A stretch of DNA of 64,000 nucleotides, taken from assembly GCA_963738575.1 (NCBI GenBank), contig CAVTWY010000002.1, forward strand, positions 1,240,001 through 1,304,000. The letters are read 5' to 3'. The notes beneath the pieces are model-generated. The model searched no databases. It had not been told where the DNA came from and saw only the letters and a program-made list of their open reading frames with translations. The stretch is from CAVTWY01 sp963738575. GTDB taxonomy: Bacteria; Pseudomonadota; Gammaproteobacteria; Burkholderiales; Burkholderiaceae_C. This document shows, one piece after another, positions 42,847 to 51,289 of this stretch; within the stretch, counting starts at the first letter, position 1, and every line of letters starts with the position of its first letter. The position numbers were made by a program, and so were the translations under genes.

Positions 42847-43815
42847 TTAAGACTTGGCGCCGGACTTGATGTTCTCAAGCTGAAGCTTGAGGCGCTCGCT
42901 GAAACTGAGCTTGGTGTATTGGCGCTCGGTCTCGCGCGCCAATTCTTTTTGCAATGCAAACACGCTTTGCGGGCGCGAAAGCGGATCCAGCGACATGCAC
43001 CACTCGGTGACTTCGATCAAGTTGTCAGAGTAGACGTTGCGCAGCCTTGACAAGCTCAAGGTTAGGCGGTCTTTTTCAATGCGCTGTGGTGCGTCGTTGG
43101 GCGGATAGCCCTGCATGCACGCGTAAATGCAAGCCCCAATGGCATAGATGTCAGTCCATGGCCCCAACGTGCCGTCGCGGCGGTACATCTCGGGCGCCGC
43201 AAAGCCCGGGGTGTACATCGGGCGAATGAAGTTACCCTCTTTGCTCAGCACCTCGCGCGCGGCGCCAAAGTCGAGCATCACCGCTTTGTTTTCGTTGGTG
43301 ATGAACACGTTGGCTGGCTTGATGTCCAAGTGCAGCATCTTGTGTTGGTGCACGATGCGCAAGCCGCGCAAAATTTCGTCGAACAAAGCCCGGATGGTGG
43401 ATTCGCGGAAGACTTTGTCACGTTTGAGGTCGCGCGCCGTGACGATGAAGTCCTGCAAGGTGTCGCCTTGCAGAAAATTCATCACCATGTAGACGGTTTC
43501 GTTCTCGCGAAAGAAGTTCAGCACCGACACCACGCTGGGGTGGCTGATTTGCGCCAGCGAGCGGCCTTCTTCAAAAAAGCTCTTCAAGCCCAAGCGGTAC
43601 AGTGGCTGTTTGTCGGGTTTGACGCGTGGCGTGAGTTCACCAGGCGAACGCTCGGCAAGCGACGCGGGCAAGTATTCTTTGATGGCAACCAAATGCCGGT
43701 TGGGGTCTTCGGCCACATACACCACGCCAAAGCCACCGGCCGCCAATTTCTTGACGACTTGGTAGCCCCCGACCACAGTGCCCGCAGGCAGTGGCGCGGG
43801 TTTCGACTTTGACAT
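42847..43815 (-). CDS. Hanks-type serine/threonine protein kinase
   Basis: A 322-residue soluble kinase. The Gly loop is AAGGFGVVYVAED, the ATP Lys is in VAIKEYLP, the catalytic loop reads HLDIKPANVF (non-RD: Leu in place of Arg) and the metal Asp is in LDFGAA. An activation-loop/P+1 segment (YTPGFAAPEMY) and IGACIYACMQGYPP follow. There is no transmembrane helix or PASTA domain. It is encoded with the PP2C gene and upstream of rph-rdgB-hemW, and divergent from yicC. Confidence 0.92.
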   Translation of the reverse strand: MSKSKPAPLPAGTVVGGYQVVKKLAAGGFGVVYVAEDPNRHLVAIKEYLPASLAERSPGELTPRVKPDKQPLYRLGLKSFFEEGRSLAQISHPSVVSVLNFFRENETVYMVMNFLQGDTLQDFIVTARDLKRDKVFRESTIRALFDEILRGLRIVHQHKMLHLDIKPANVFITNENKAVMLDFGAAREVLSKEGNFIRPMYTPGFAAPEMYRRDGTLGPWTDIYAIGACIYACMQGYPPNDAPQRIEKDRLTLSLSRLRNVYSDNLIEVTEWCMSLDPLSRPQSVFALQKELARETERQYTKLSFSERLKLQLENIKSGAKS

Positions 43816-43847
43816 AATTGCTGTTTACTTTGGGTGCAAAAGAGTCC

Positions 43848-44765
43848 ATGGCAGTTTACAGCATGACCGGGTACGGAAGCGCGACTCAAAGTGGCGGCGC
43901 TGACACGCCCGCGGCTGATTCGCCCACGAATCACGCCAGCGTGACCGTCGACATTCGCGCCGTCAACGGCCGCTTCCTTGACGTCACCATCAAATCACCC
44001 GAAGACGCCCGTAACTTAGAGGCTCCGCTGCGCGAATTGGTGGCGTCGCGCATCAAGCGTGGCAAGGTTGAGCTGCGCGTCAGCCCTCAGCGTGACACCG
44101 ACTCGAGCTGGCCCGTCCCCGCCCCTGAGCAGCTCATGCAGCTTGCGCGCATCGAAGGCATGGTGCTTGGCTTCATGGCCAAGGCACAACCCCTATCGGT
44201 GCACGAGGTGATGCAGTGGTGCCGCCAAAGCGCAGCGCCGTCCAACATCGACGCCACCACCTTGGCAGCCGCCAAACAAGCGATTGACGCCATGGTCGAG
44301 GCCCGGCGCCGAGAGGGTGCACGGCTGGCTGACGCGCTCAAAGCCAACACCGCACGCGTGCGCGGTTGGGCCCAGCAAGCCCAACCCCTGGTGGCGTCGG
44401 TGGTTCAGCGGCAGCAGCAACGCTTTTTAGAACGGTGGCGCGAAGCCCTGGCTACAGCAGGTGCCTCGCAAGAGGTGCCCCGCGAAGCGGCCCAAGAGCG
44501 CGCCCTGACAGAAGCGGCCACCTACGCGCTTCGCATCGACGTGGCCGAAGAGCTGACGCGCTTGAACTCGCACCTTGACGAAATGGATGCCCTGCTGGCC
44601 AAAGGGGGCGAGCTTGGCAAACGGTTGGATTTTTTGGTGCAAGAAATGCATCGCGAGGCCAACACGCTGGGGGCCAAGTCTCAAGCCATTGAACTCACCA
44701 ACCTGTCGATGGAAATGAAGGTGGCGATTGAGCAGATGCGCGAGCAGGTGCAGAACATCGAATAA
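43848..44765 (+). CDS. yicC: YicC-family endoribonuclease
   Basis: A 305-residue protein starting MAVYSMTGYGSA, with the YicC N-terminal RAVNGRFLDVTIK segment and the C-terminal DUF1732 signature (GKRLDFLVQEMHREANTLG and KVAIEQMREQVQNIE). YicC relatives act as RNases involved in sRNA/mRNA turnover. The start at ATG 43848 is set by the conserved N-terminus. It faces away from the kinase gene (32 bp gap) and converges with the anti-sigma gene; in many genomes yicC precedes gmk, which here lies 2 kb further on the same strand. Confidence 0.94.
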   Translation: MAVYSMTGYGSATQSGGADTPAADSPTNHASVTVDIRAVNGRFLDVTIKSPEDARNLEAPLRELVASRIKRGKVELRVSPQRDTDSSWPVPAPEQLMQLARIEGMVLGFMAKAQPLSVHEVMQWCRQSAAPSNIDATTLAAAKQAIDAMVEARRREGARLADALKANTARVRGWAQQAQPLVASVVQRQQQRFLERWREALATAGASQEVPREAAQERALTEAATYALRIDVAEELTRLNSHLDEMDALLAKGGELGKRLDFLVQEMHREANTLGAKSQAIELTNLSMEMKVAIEQMREQVQNIE

Positions 44766-44771
44766 ACCGAT

Positions 44772-45407
44772 TCACCAACGCAAAACGCGCGGCCCTAAGG
44801 CGGCCCCCAGCAGGGCCGAGACAAGTGCACCCACGGTGTACCAAACAGCCACAAAGGTGGGCGACGACTCGCCGCACGACACCGCGTAAACGCACATCCC
44901 AACCCCGCCCGCTGCAAGGCCTGCCGCAAAGCCTGCAGCGCGGAGGTTGGTCGGTGCCCAGCGGCGCATCAACAGAAGCAGCCCCGCCAGCGTCGGTGCC
45001 GCCAACAACACCACCCGTGAGGGGCAATAAGTCCAAGACCGGCCCATCAATGCAGCGCCGCGGTCAGGCTCTGCCCTGGTCAACCACCAGACCGCGCCGA
45101 CGAGTGCCATCAAAGACACAACAGTCACGGCCATCAACACCGTTTTTCTGGGTCGCGAAACGGGACGGGCCAGTTGGGCATACAAGCCAATGGATGCGAT
45201 CGCCAACAGGCCACCGTACGCCAGTTTCATCCAAGGGGTGTGGGTCTCCCAGAAGGCCGCTGGCAAGGCGCCAAAATTCAAAATGGTGAGCAGCACCGCC
45301 ACGGCAGCACTCAACGCCAGTGTTGGCGCAATGCTGTTGGCCAACGCCAATTGGGGTGCCGGGCCTGCTTGCCTGGCCAGCACGGCGATCAGGTCGTTGG
45401 TCTTCAT
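44772..45407 (-). CDS. NrsF-type (DUF1109) anti-sigma factor, six-TM membrane protein
   Basis: A 211-residue integral membrane protein with six hydrophobic segments. The pattern, N-terminal MKTNDLIAVLARQ, two Cys near the periplasmic side (TYCPSR and SCGESS) and position directly after an ECF sigma gene, matches the NrsF/DUF1109 family, which holds SigF-type ECF factors inactive and releases them on metal or oxidative signals through the conserved Cys. It overlaps the sigma gene by 4 bp. Confidence 0.85.
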   Translation of the reverse strand: MKTNDLIAVLARQAGPAPQLALANSIAPTLALSAAVAVLLTILNFGALPAAFWETHTPWMKLAYGGLLAIASIGLYAQLARPVSRPRKTVLMAVTVVSLMALVGAVWWLTRAEPDRGAALMGRSWTYCPSRVVLLAAPTLAGLLLLMRRWAPTNLRAAGFAAGLAAGGVGMCVYAVSCGESSPTFVAVWYTVGALVSALLGAALGPRVLRW

Positions 45408-46003
45408 CCCTCGTCCCTCACGATCATGGACAACCGTTTGAGACCCCGGTGCACCTGAACCTTCAGGGCCGACTCAGAAACCCCCGTTTTGGCGCTGGCT
45501 TCTGCCACTGAAAGGCCGTCAATCTTGATCAGCACGATAGCTTGGCGTTGTGCAGCGGGCAGTTTGACCAACAGCTTTTCAATGTCTCGCTGCGCAGAAC
45601 CCTCGTGCTCCACCGTTGGGTGAGAGGCATCGTCCAGTTCGTCCCAGGAGTCATGCAGGGCTTCTCGCCGACCGCGCCGACGCCACAAATCAACCAGTTT
45701 GTGCCGGGCAATGGCGTAAACCCACGCGCTCACGGGCAGCGACGCGTCAAACGTCGAGCGTTGCGTGTGGACAGCCAGCAGCGTTTCTTGCACCAAATCC
45801 TCCAGGTCGTCGGGCGTCGATTGCATGCGACGGCGTAAAAAACCTCGAAGCCGACCAGCAATGCAAGTCAGCGCCTTGGCATAGGCAGCATCGTCCCCCC
45901 GATGCGCCAGCAGCCAAAGCGGCCGCAGCGTCGATTCGAAGGGGTCATGCTGACGTTCAGGTGTCAAGTCGCTCAATGCCGTTGGACAGTTACGCTGCGG
46001 CAC
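45404..46003 (-). CDS. ECF RNA polymerase sigma factor (SigF/NrsF-associated type)
   Basis: A 199-residue sigma-70-family protein. Region 2 includes DLEDLVQETLLAVHTQRSTF and SAWVYAIARHKLVDLWRRR; region 4 includes LPAAQRQAIVLIKIDGLSVAEA and a helix-turn-helix. It is translationally coupled to its presumed anti-sigma factor and diverges from a DUF302 gene (157 bp between). Metal or redox stress control is inferred from the family. Confidence 0.92.
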   Translation of the reverse strand: MPQRNCPTALSDLTPERQHDPFESTLRPLWLLAHRGDDAAYAKALTCIAGRLRGFLRRRMQSTPDDLEDLVQETLLAVHTQRSTFDASLPVSAWVYAIARHKLVDLWRRRGRREALHDSWDELDDASHPTVEHEGSAQRDIEKLLVKLPAAQRQAIVLIKIDGLSVAEASAKTGVSESALKVQVHRGLKRLSMIVRDEG

Positions 46004-46042
46004 ACCGTGGGTGCCAGAAACCGGCCGTATTTTGCATGCGCT

Positions 46043-46067
46043 GTAACCAAAACAACTTGTTGGCGAC
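46043..46067 (+). promoter_or_regulatory. Candidate ECF-type promoter for the DUF302 gene
   Basis: GTAACC (46043-46048) and CGAC (46064-46067) are separated by 15 bp in the region between the sigma gene and the DUF302 gene. GTAACC/CGxx pairs are typical ECF promoters, including those used by SigF-type factors. The start would lie about 85 bp before the DUF302 ATG. Confidence 0.4.
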
Positions 46068-46160
46068 TGTTTCGGGGTCGAATAGCATCAAAACATCACT
46101 CACGTGCAGCCGCTGGCCCAAACCTTGGCTGCGGCACCATGCACCCCTGAAGGAGTCACC

Positions 46161-46616
46161 ATGAAGCAAGTTCTCGCCGCCGTTTTGACCGTCACATTCG
46201 CGGCTGTCACACCCATCGCCAATGCCAACGATGGCATGACCATCAGCGCCAGCCCCCACAGCGTGGTTGAAACCATCAACCGCCTCGAAGCCACTGTCAA
46301 AGCCCGTGGCCTGAACGTGTTTGCCCGCATCGACCATGCTGGCGGCGCGTCCAAGATCGGTAAAACGCTTCGCCCCACCGAGTTGTTGATCTTTGGCAAC
46401 CCTCAAGGTGGCACGCCATTCATGGAATGTGCACAAACCATGGGGTTTGAGTTGCCGCTCAAGGCACTGGCCTGGGAAGACGCGCAAGGCAAGACCTGGA
46501 TCGGCGTCAGCGACCCGGCCGCGCTTGCCAAGCGTCACAACGTGGCTTCGTGTCCGGCGGCAGAAAACCTCAGCAAGGCGTTGGGTGGCATCACCCAAGC
46601 GGTGCTTGCCAAGTAA
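46161..46616 (+). CDS. DUF302 periplasmic protein
   Basis: A 151-residue protein with a Sec signal peptide (cleavage after IANA, about residue 22) and a DUF302 domain: RGLNVFARIDHAGGASKIG, TELLIFGNPQGGTPFM and KALAWEDAQGKTWIG. AAGGAG lies 6 bases before ATG 46161. Function is unknown. The divergent ECF sigma/anti-sigma pair and the promoter-like site suggest it belongs to that stress regulon. Confidence 0.88.
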   Translation: MKQVLAAVLTVTFAAVTPIANANDGMTISASPHSVVETINRLEATVKARGLNVFARIDHAGGASKIGKTLRPTELLIFGNPQGGTPFMECAQTMGFELPLKALAWEDAQGKTWIGVSDPAALAKRHNVASCPAAENLSKALGGITQAVLAK

Positions 46617-46797
46617 AGAAACACCCACGGTGGTCGTCATCCCGTGGTTGAGGGCGCTCGACCACGCCGGGTTGTCAATTGCTATGCCGCGATAATCACG
46701 ACTTGTAGACGATCCAACACTGCCCGGCGGTCAACCCGCCGTGGGTGGGATGGACAAAAAGTGGCACGGTTTGAGCCGTGGCAACAAGGAGTCGTGG

Positions 46798-47418
46798 ATG
46801 CAAGCCCCAGGCAATCTTTTTGTGGTGGCAGCCCCCAGTGGCGCGGGCAAGTCGAGTTTGGTCAACGCGCTGATGGAGCTCGATGCGCACTTGGCGGTGT
46901 CGATCTCCCACACCACCCGCCAGCCGCGAGGCCAAGAATTGCACGGGCGCGAGTACTGGTTCATCGAAGAATCTACTTTTCGTGGCATGGTGGCGGCGGG
47001 CGAGTTTGTGGAGTGGGCCGAGGTTCATGGCAAGCTGTACGGCACGTCCAAGCAATCGATCGAACAGCGATTGAGCGGCGGCGACGACTTGGTGCTTGAA
47101 ATCGACTGGCAAGGCGCTTTGCAGATTCGCAAGATCTTTCCCCACGCCGTGCTGATCTTTATCTTGCCGCCCAGTTGGGATGAGTTGCGCCGCCGCCTCA
47201 CGCGCCGAGGCGAAGATCACACCGAAGCCATCGAGCAGCGCATGGCCAATGCCCGAGAAGAAGTCGCGCAGGCCAGGCATTTCGACTTTGTTATAATCAA
47301 TGCGCAGTTCGAAACTGCCCTGTTTGACCTGAAAACGGTGGTGCACTCGCAGCGTTTGTCCTACACAGCACAGCGACGTAACAAATCGCAGGTGTTTGTG
47401 GCACTGGGCTTGGCATAG
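46798..47418 (+). CDS. gmk: Guanylate kinase
   Basis: Converts GMP to GDP. A 206-residue protein with P-loop APSGAGKSSLVNAL, SHTTRQPRGQE and the GREYWFI lid region, then LEIDWQGALQIR. AAGGAG lies 6 bases before ATG 46798 and decides this start over in-frame ATGs at 46741 and 46750. It precedes rpoZ (46 bp) and spoT, the classic gmk-rpoZ-spoT order. Confidence 0.96.
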   Translation: MQAPGNLFVVAAPSGAGKSSLVNALMELDAHLAVSISHTTRQPRGQELHGREYWFIEESTFRGMVAAGEFVEWAEVHGKLYGTSKQSIEQRLSGGDDLVLEIDWQGALQIRKIFPHAVLIFILPPSWDELRRRLTRRGEDHTEAIEQRMANAREEVAQARHFDFVIINAQFETALFDLKTVVHSQRLSYTAQRRNKSQVFVALGLA

Positions 47419-47464
47419 TGCCCTTGGCGCCGCTCGCAGCGCCCCAACCCCGAAAGAGAACCTC

Positions 47465-47668
47465 ATGGCCCGCATCACCGTCGAAGACTGCCTCGAAAAA
47501 ATCCCCAATCGGTTTCAGCTTGTTTTGGCGGCAACCTACCGCGCGCGCATGCTCAGCCAAGGCCACGCCGCCAAGGTTGAAGTGCGCAACAAGCCCGGCG
47601 TAACCGCGCTGCGTGAGATTGCCGAAGGCCACATTGGCATCGAGATGTTGCGAAAAGTACCCGTTTAA
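47465..47668 (+). CDS. rpoZ: RNA polymerase omega subunit
   Basis: A 67-residue protein starting MARITVEDCLEKIPNRFQL, the standard omega N-terminus, with the conserved TALREIAEGHIG segment. GAGAAC lies upstream of ATG 47465. It assists RNA polymerase assembly around beta' and forms part of the ppGpp-binding site in proteobacteria, consistent with its place before spoT. Confidence 0.96.
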   Translation: MARITVEDCLEKIPNRFQLVLAATYRARMLSQGHAAKVEVRNKPGVTALREIAEGHIGIEMLRKVPV

Positions 47669-47684
47669 GGAAGCTTAAACACTG

Positions 47685-47737
47685 CTCGAATCTTTTGGAT
47701 TCGAGCCCCCATCGGGCGCTCCAAGGCGCCCGATTTT
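47685..47737 (+). terminator. Two hairpins between rpoZ and spoT (possible terminator/attenuator)
   Basis: CTCGAATC pairs with GATTCGAG (47685-47705), then ATCGGGCGC pairs with GCGCCCGAT (47711-47734), followed by only TTTT. The T-tract is short, so termination may be partial. Confidence 0.55.
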
Positions 47738-47781
47738 CATGGTGTTCCCCGCGTTGCGCGCCAGGCTGCTAAATTCGAGCC

Positions 47782-50061
47782 ATGGGGATTCGCTCGCTTG
47801 CTGCTGAATTGTTGCCTTCCGCCTTGAATTTGGGCGGCGCGCGGGCGGCTGCGCAACGCGCGGCGCCGAAGGCCGAGGCAACATCGTTCGACACCCTGGC
47901 CGCCAAACTTGATTACCTCAGCAAGGCTGATCAAAAACTGGTTCGCGAGGCCTACAAGTTTTCTGACGAAGCCCATTTGGGGCAATTCAGGGCCAGCGGC
48001 CTTCCCTACATCACCCACCCCATCGCCGTCGCAGGCCTTTGCGCCGATTGGCGGCTTGACGGCCACGCCATCATGGCCGCCCTGCTGCACGACACGATGG
48101 AAGATTGCGGTGTCACCAAGTCGCAGCTGATCGAGCGCTTTGGCGCCCCCACCGCCGAACTGGTGGACGGTCTGACCAAACTCGACCGTTTGCACTTCTC
48201 AACGCGCGAGCAATCGCAAGCTGAATCGTTTCGAAAGATGCTGCTGGCGATGTCGCGCGACGTGCGCGTCATTCTCATCAAGTTGGCCGATCGGCTGCAC
48301 AACATGCGAACGATGTCGGCCATTGCGGTCGAGAAGCGGGCGCGCATTGCGCGCGAAACGCTCGACATCTTTGCACCCATCGCTCACCGTTTGGGGCTCA
48401 ACACCACGTACCGCGAATTGCAAGAACGAGCCTTTGAGCTGCTCTACCCTTGGCGCCATCGCGTTCTGTCCAAAGCGCTCGAAAAGGCTCGAGGGACACG
48501 GCGCGACATCGTTGAGCGCATGCGCGGCGAAGTTGAAAAGTCCTTTGCCGCGCAGAAACTGAAGGTTCGCATCACGGGGCGCGAAAAAACAATCTTCTCG
48601 ATTTACCGCAAGATGCGCCACAAGCATGCAAGCTTTGCGCAAGTCAGCGACTTGTTTGGCTTTCGCGTCATCACGGGGTCACTCACCGAATGCTATGTGG
48701 CCTTGGGTGTTTTGCACCAGCTCTACAAGCCCATGCCCGGACGCTTCAAAGACTTCATCGCCATTCCCAAAAACAATGGCTACCAGTCGCTGCACACCAC
48801 GTTGGCAAACCCCGTGGGCACGGCGGTGGAGTTTCAGATCCGCTCCAACGACATGGACACGATTGCCGAAAGCGGCATCGCGGCGCATTGGATGTACAAA
48901 ACACGCGATGCGAAAAACATCGACGAGGCCCAGCGGCTGGGCGCCATGTGGTTGCGATCGCTGATCGACATCCAAGACGACACCAACGACTCATCTGAGT
49001 TTCTGGAGCACGTCAAGATCGATCTCTCACCCGACGCCATCTACGTGTTCACGCCCAAGAACAAGATCTTGGCATTGCCACAGGGTGCCACGACAGTTGA
49101 CTTTGCCTACGCCATCCACTCCGACGTCGGCGACCGCTGCGCAGCAGCACGTGTCAATGGCGAACCCGTGGCGCTGCGCACCGAGCTCAAGAGTGGCGAC
49201 ATCGTTGAAGTCATCACCGCCCCCACCGCCAAACCAAACCCTTCGTGGTTGAACTTTGTCCGAACGGGCCGCGCACGCTCCAAAATTCGTCACCACCTCA
49301 AAACGATGGAGCTGGACGAGTCGCGTGCGCTGGGCGAAAAGCTGTTGGCGCAAGCCATGCGAGCCGAGGGCATGCCGCTTCCGCCCAGCGAATCCACCGG
49401 CGACGAAGCCGCGATGTTGTGGCAGTTGGTGACACGATGGTCAGGCAACCGCACGCGTGCTGAGTTGATGGCCGACATTGGCGTGGGACGCAAAATTGCC
49501 ACCATCGTGGCCAAGCGCATCGCACAAACCATGATCGATCATGGTGCAAGGCCAGATGCGGTGACCATGACCATGGGGCGTTACGGTGTGGATGAAGGCG
49601 CCAGCGCGCACGGCATGTTGATCATCGACGGCACCGAAGGCAGCACCGTGCAGATGGCAGCTTGCTGTCGCCCCATCCCGGGTGATGCACTGGTGGGCTA
49701 CTTGGGGCGTGGCGAGGGGCTTACCGTTCACACGGCAGAGTGCACCGTGGGCAAACGCCTGTACGACCGCGACAACGAACGTTGGTTGACCGTCGATTGG
49801 GCCGAGGACATACAGCGCACATTCACCACCGTGGTGGCCATCGATATTCACAACAGCCAAGGTGCGCTGGCCCGGGTGGCCCAGGCGGTCAGCTTGGCAC
49901 AAGCCGACATCACGCACATCGACATGGACGACAACCGCGGCCAAGAAACAGCCGAAATGCGCTTGACCCTTGCCGTGCGAGACCGTCAGCACTTGGCCGA
50001 GGTGCTTCGTGTTGTTAAACGATCGCCGGTGGTGCTTCGCGTGTCGCGAGCCAAAGCTTGA
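47782..50061 (+). CDS. spoT: Bifunctional (p)ppGpp synthetase/hydrolase
   Basis: A 759-residue RelA/SpoT-family protein controlling the stringent response. The hydrolase HD domain is intact (LPYITHPIAVA, LLHDTMEDCG). The synthetase has FGFRVITGS and RFKDFIAIPKNNGYQSLHT; the RxKD form is that of bifunctional Rsh enzymes. A TGS domain (IYVFTPKNKILALPQGATTV), a helical region and a C-terminal ACT domain (VVAIDIHNSQGALARVAQAV) follow. The last 47 bp overlap the convergent greB. Whether a separate RelA exists cannot be seen here. Confidence 0.95.
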   Translation: MGIRSLAAELLPSALNLGGARAAAQRAAPKAEATSFDTLAAKLDYLSKADQKLVREAYKFSDEAHLGQFRASGLPYITHPIAVAGLCADWRLDGHAIMAALLHDTMEDCGVTKSQLIERFGAPTAELVDGLTKLDRLHFSTREQSQAESFRKMLLAMSRDVRVILIKLADRLHNMRTMSAIAVEKRARIARETLDIFAPIAHRLGLNTTYRELQERAFELLYPWRHRVLSKALEKARGTRRDIVERMRGEVEKSFAAQKLKVRITGREKTIFSIYRKMRHKHASFAQVSDLFGFRVITGSLTECYVALGVLHQLYKPMPGRFKDFIAIPKNNGYQSLHTTLANPVGTAVEFQIRSNDMDTIAESGIAAHWMYKTRDAKNIDEAQRLGAMWLRSLIDIQDDTNDSSEFLEHVKIDLSPDAIYVFTPKNKILALPQGATTVDFAYAIHSDVGDRCAAARVNGEPVALRTELKSGDIVEVITAPTAKPNPSWLNFVRTGRARSKIRHHLKTMELDESRALGEKLLAQAMRAEGMPLPPSESTGDEAAMLWQLVTRWSGNRTRAELMADIGVGRKIATIVAKRIAQTMIDHGARPDAVTMTMGRYGVDEGASAHGMLIIDGTEGSTVQMAACCRPIPGDALVGYLGRGEGLTVHTAECTVGKRLYDRDNERWLTVDWAEDIQRTFTTVVAIDIHNSQGALARVAQAVSLAQADITHIDMDDNRGQETAEMRLTLAVRDRQHLAEVLRVVKRSPVVLRVSRAKA

Positions 50062-50662
50062 CCCACATCGCAGCGCGCCAGGCGCGCCGCGCTGTCAAGA
50101 AGACTTGCGCGGCGGGTAAGTTGACGGCGAGGACGTCCATGCGCTGCGCCCCGGTGGGCGTTTGAACCAGCACTTCATCGCCCGATCGTGATTTAAGCAA
50201 GGCTCTGGCGATGGGTGAAACCCAACTAACCTCACCTTTAAGCGGATCAACCTCATCAACGCCTTTGATCGTGATCGTTCGCTCGACACCCTGCGCGTCG
50301 GCCACGGTGACCGTGGCGCCAAAAAAAACTTGGTCACTGCCATGGTGCACCGACGGATCGGCGATCTCGGCCACGCCCAATCGCCGCGACAAAAAACGAA
50401 TGCGGCGGTCGATCTCACGCAGGCGGCGCTTGCCGTAGATGTAATCGCCGTTTTCGGACCGATCGCCGTTGCCGGCCGCCCAGTGCACCACCTCGACCAC
50501 TTGAGGCCGTTCGGTATCGATCAGTGTAAGCAGCTCGGCCCGCAACGTGCGGTAACCGTCAGGCGTTAGGTAATTTTTGGTGCCAGGCGGTAGCGGTGCT
50601 GCGGCTTCGTCAACGTCGTCGTCAGGCGCGTCATCGGTTTCTCGCGTGAAGGCTTTGCTCAT
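50015..50662 (-). CDS. greB: Transcription elongation factor GreB, with C-terminal extension
   Basis: Rescues backtracked RNA polymerase by stimulating transcript cleavage. The N-terminal coiled coil carries the acidic tip (GNGDRSENGDYIYGKRRLREIDRRI) and the C-terminal FKBP-like domain has GDEVLVQTP. GreB in E. coli has 158 residues; this one has 215, with an acidic N-terminal extension of about 25 residues and a hydrophobic/Arg-rich tail of about 35. The tail is partly encoded antisense to the end of spoT. Confidence 0.92.
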   Translation of the reverse strand: MSKAFTRETDDAPDDDVDEAAAPLPPGTKNYLTPDGYRTLRAELLTLIDTERPQVVEVVHWAAGNGDRSENGDYIYGKRRLREIDRRIRFLSRRLGVAEIADPSVHHGSDQVFFGATVTVADAQGVERTITIKGVDEVDPLKGEVSWVSPIARALLKSRSGDEVLVQTPTGAQRMDVLAVNLPAAQVFLTARRAWRAAMWVKLWLATREAPPAIV

Positions 50663-50680
50663 CTGGCGCCACAGGGTGCG

Positions 50681-51097
50681 TCAGTCCAGCTTGCGACGGT
50701 GGTGCAACAAAACGCCCAGGTCGTGCAACACGGGCTCCGGGAAGCCACGCCGCGTGCCGCCGCGATCATCGTGCATCAGACGATCAATCATCACCTCGGT
50801 GCGCTGCTTCTCAGCCCACACTGCCGCCACCGTGTTGGCCACGCGAGGGAACTGCTCGCACAACGTCCGAGGTCGAACGGCTTCGGGCAATGACATCACC
50901 CAATCAATCGTGGGGCCCGTCAGGGCACGGTCCATCGGTCCCGCGTCGCGACGCTTGGGGTCCCAGTAGCCAGGGCGCTGCGTGATGCCCGCAGGCAGCT
51001 CCTCGAGCTTTCGCCTGGCAGCGTCAAAGTCAATCAACTCAAAGTCCAAGGCATCCAGCTTGGGCTTGTTGGAATCGCCTGGGTCGCGAGTGGCCAT
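50681..51097 (-). CDS. Conserved-looking hypothetical protein
   Basis: A 138-residue hydrophilic protein of unknown function. It has no signal peptide or membrane segment. Recognisable features are an acidic N-terminal stretch (LDALDFELIDFDAARRKLEEL), a central RPGYWDPKRRDAGPMDRA and a basic C-terminus ending LLHHRRKLD. It lies 18 bp upstream of greB on the same strand, so the two are probably cotranscribed. I recognise no domain; codon use and lack of an alternative frame support it as a real gene. Confidence 0.7.
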   Translation of the reverse strand: MATRDPGDSNKPKLDALDFELIDFDAARRKLEELPAGITQRPGYWDPKRRDAGPMDRALTGPTIDWVMSLPEAVRPRTLCEQFPRVANTVAAVWAEKQRTEVMIDRLMHDDRGGTRRGFPEPVLHDLGVLLHHRRKLD

Positions 51098-51187
51098 TGT
51101 GGGAGTGTGTGGAGAAGTCGTTGCGCGTACCTGTACTGCGCTGGCGCGGACCGATATTGTGAATGATCCATGTAAATTCAGTCGCCC

Positions 51188-51282
51188 CGAGTTAGGCCAC
51201 CGCGCCTAGGCCGCAACTCGAGGTACCTCAACCCTCCTGCACAGGTAGGGGTTCTTACTTAGATTCTTTTTATGCGCAATCT
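51188..51282. promoter_or_regulatory. Inverted repeats in the sox promoter region
   Basis: Two structures precede soxC. One is a nested repeat: CGAGT (51188-51192) with ACTCG (51216-51220), enclosing TAGGC (51193-51197) with GCCTA (51204-51208). The second is AGATT (51261-51265) with AATCT (51278-51282), 8 bp before the soxC ATG. One of these may be the operator for the ArsR-type regulator at 59139. Confidence 0.35.
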
Positions 51283-51289
51283 CTAATAT

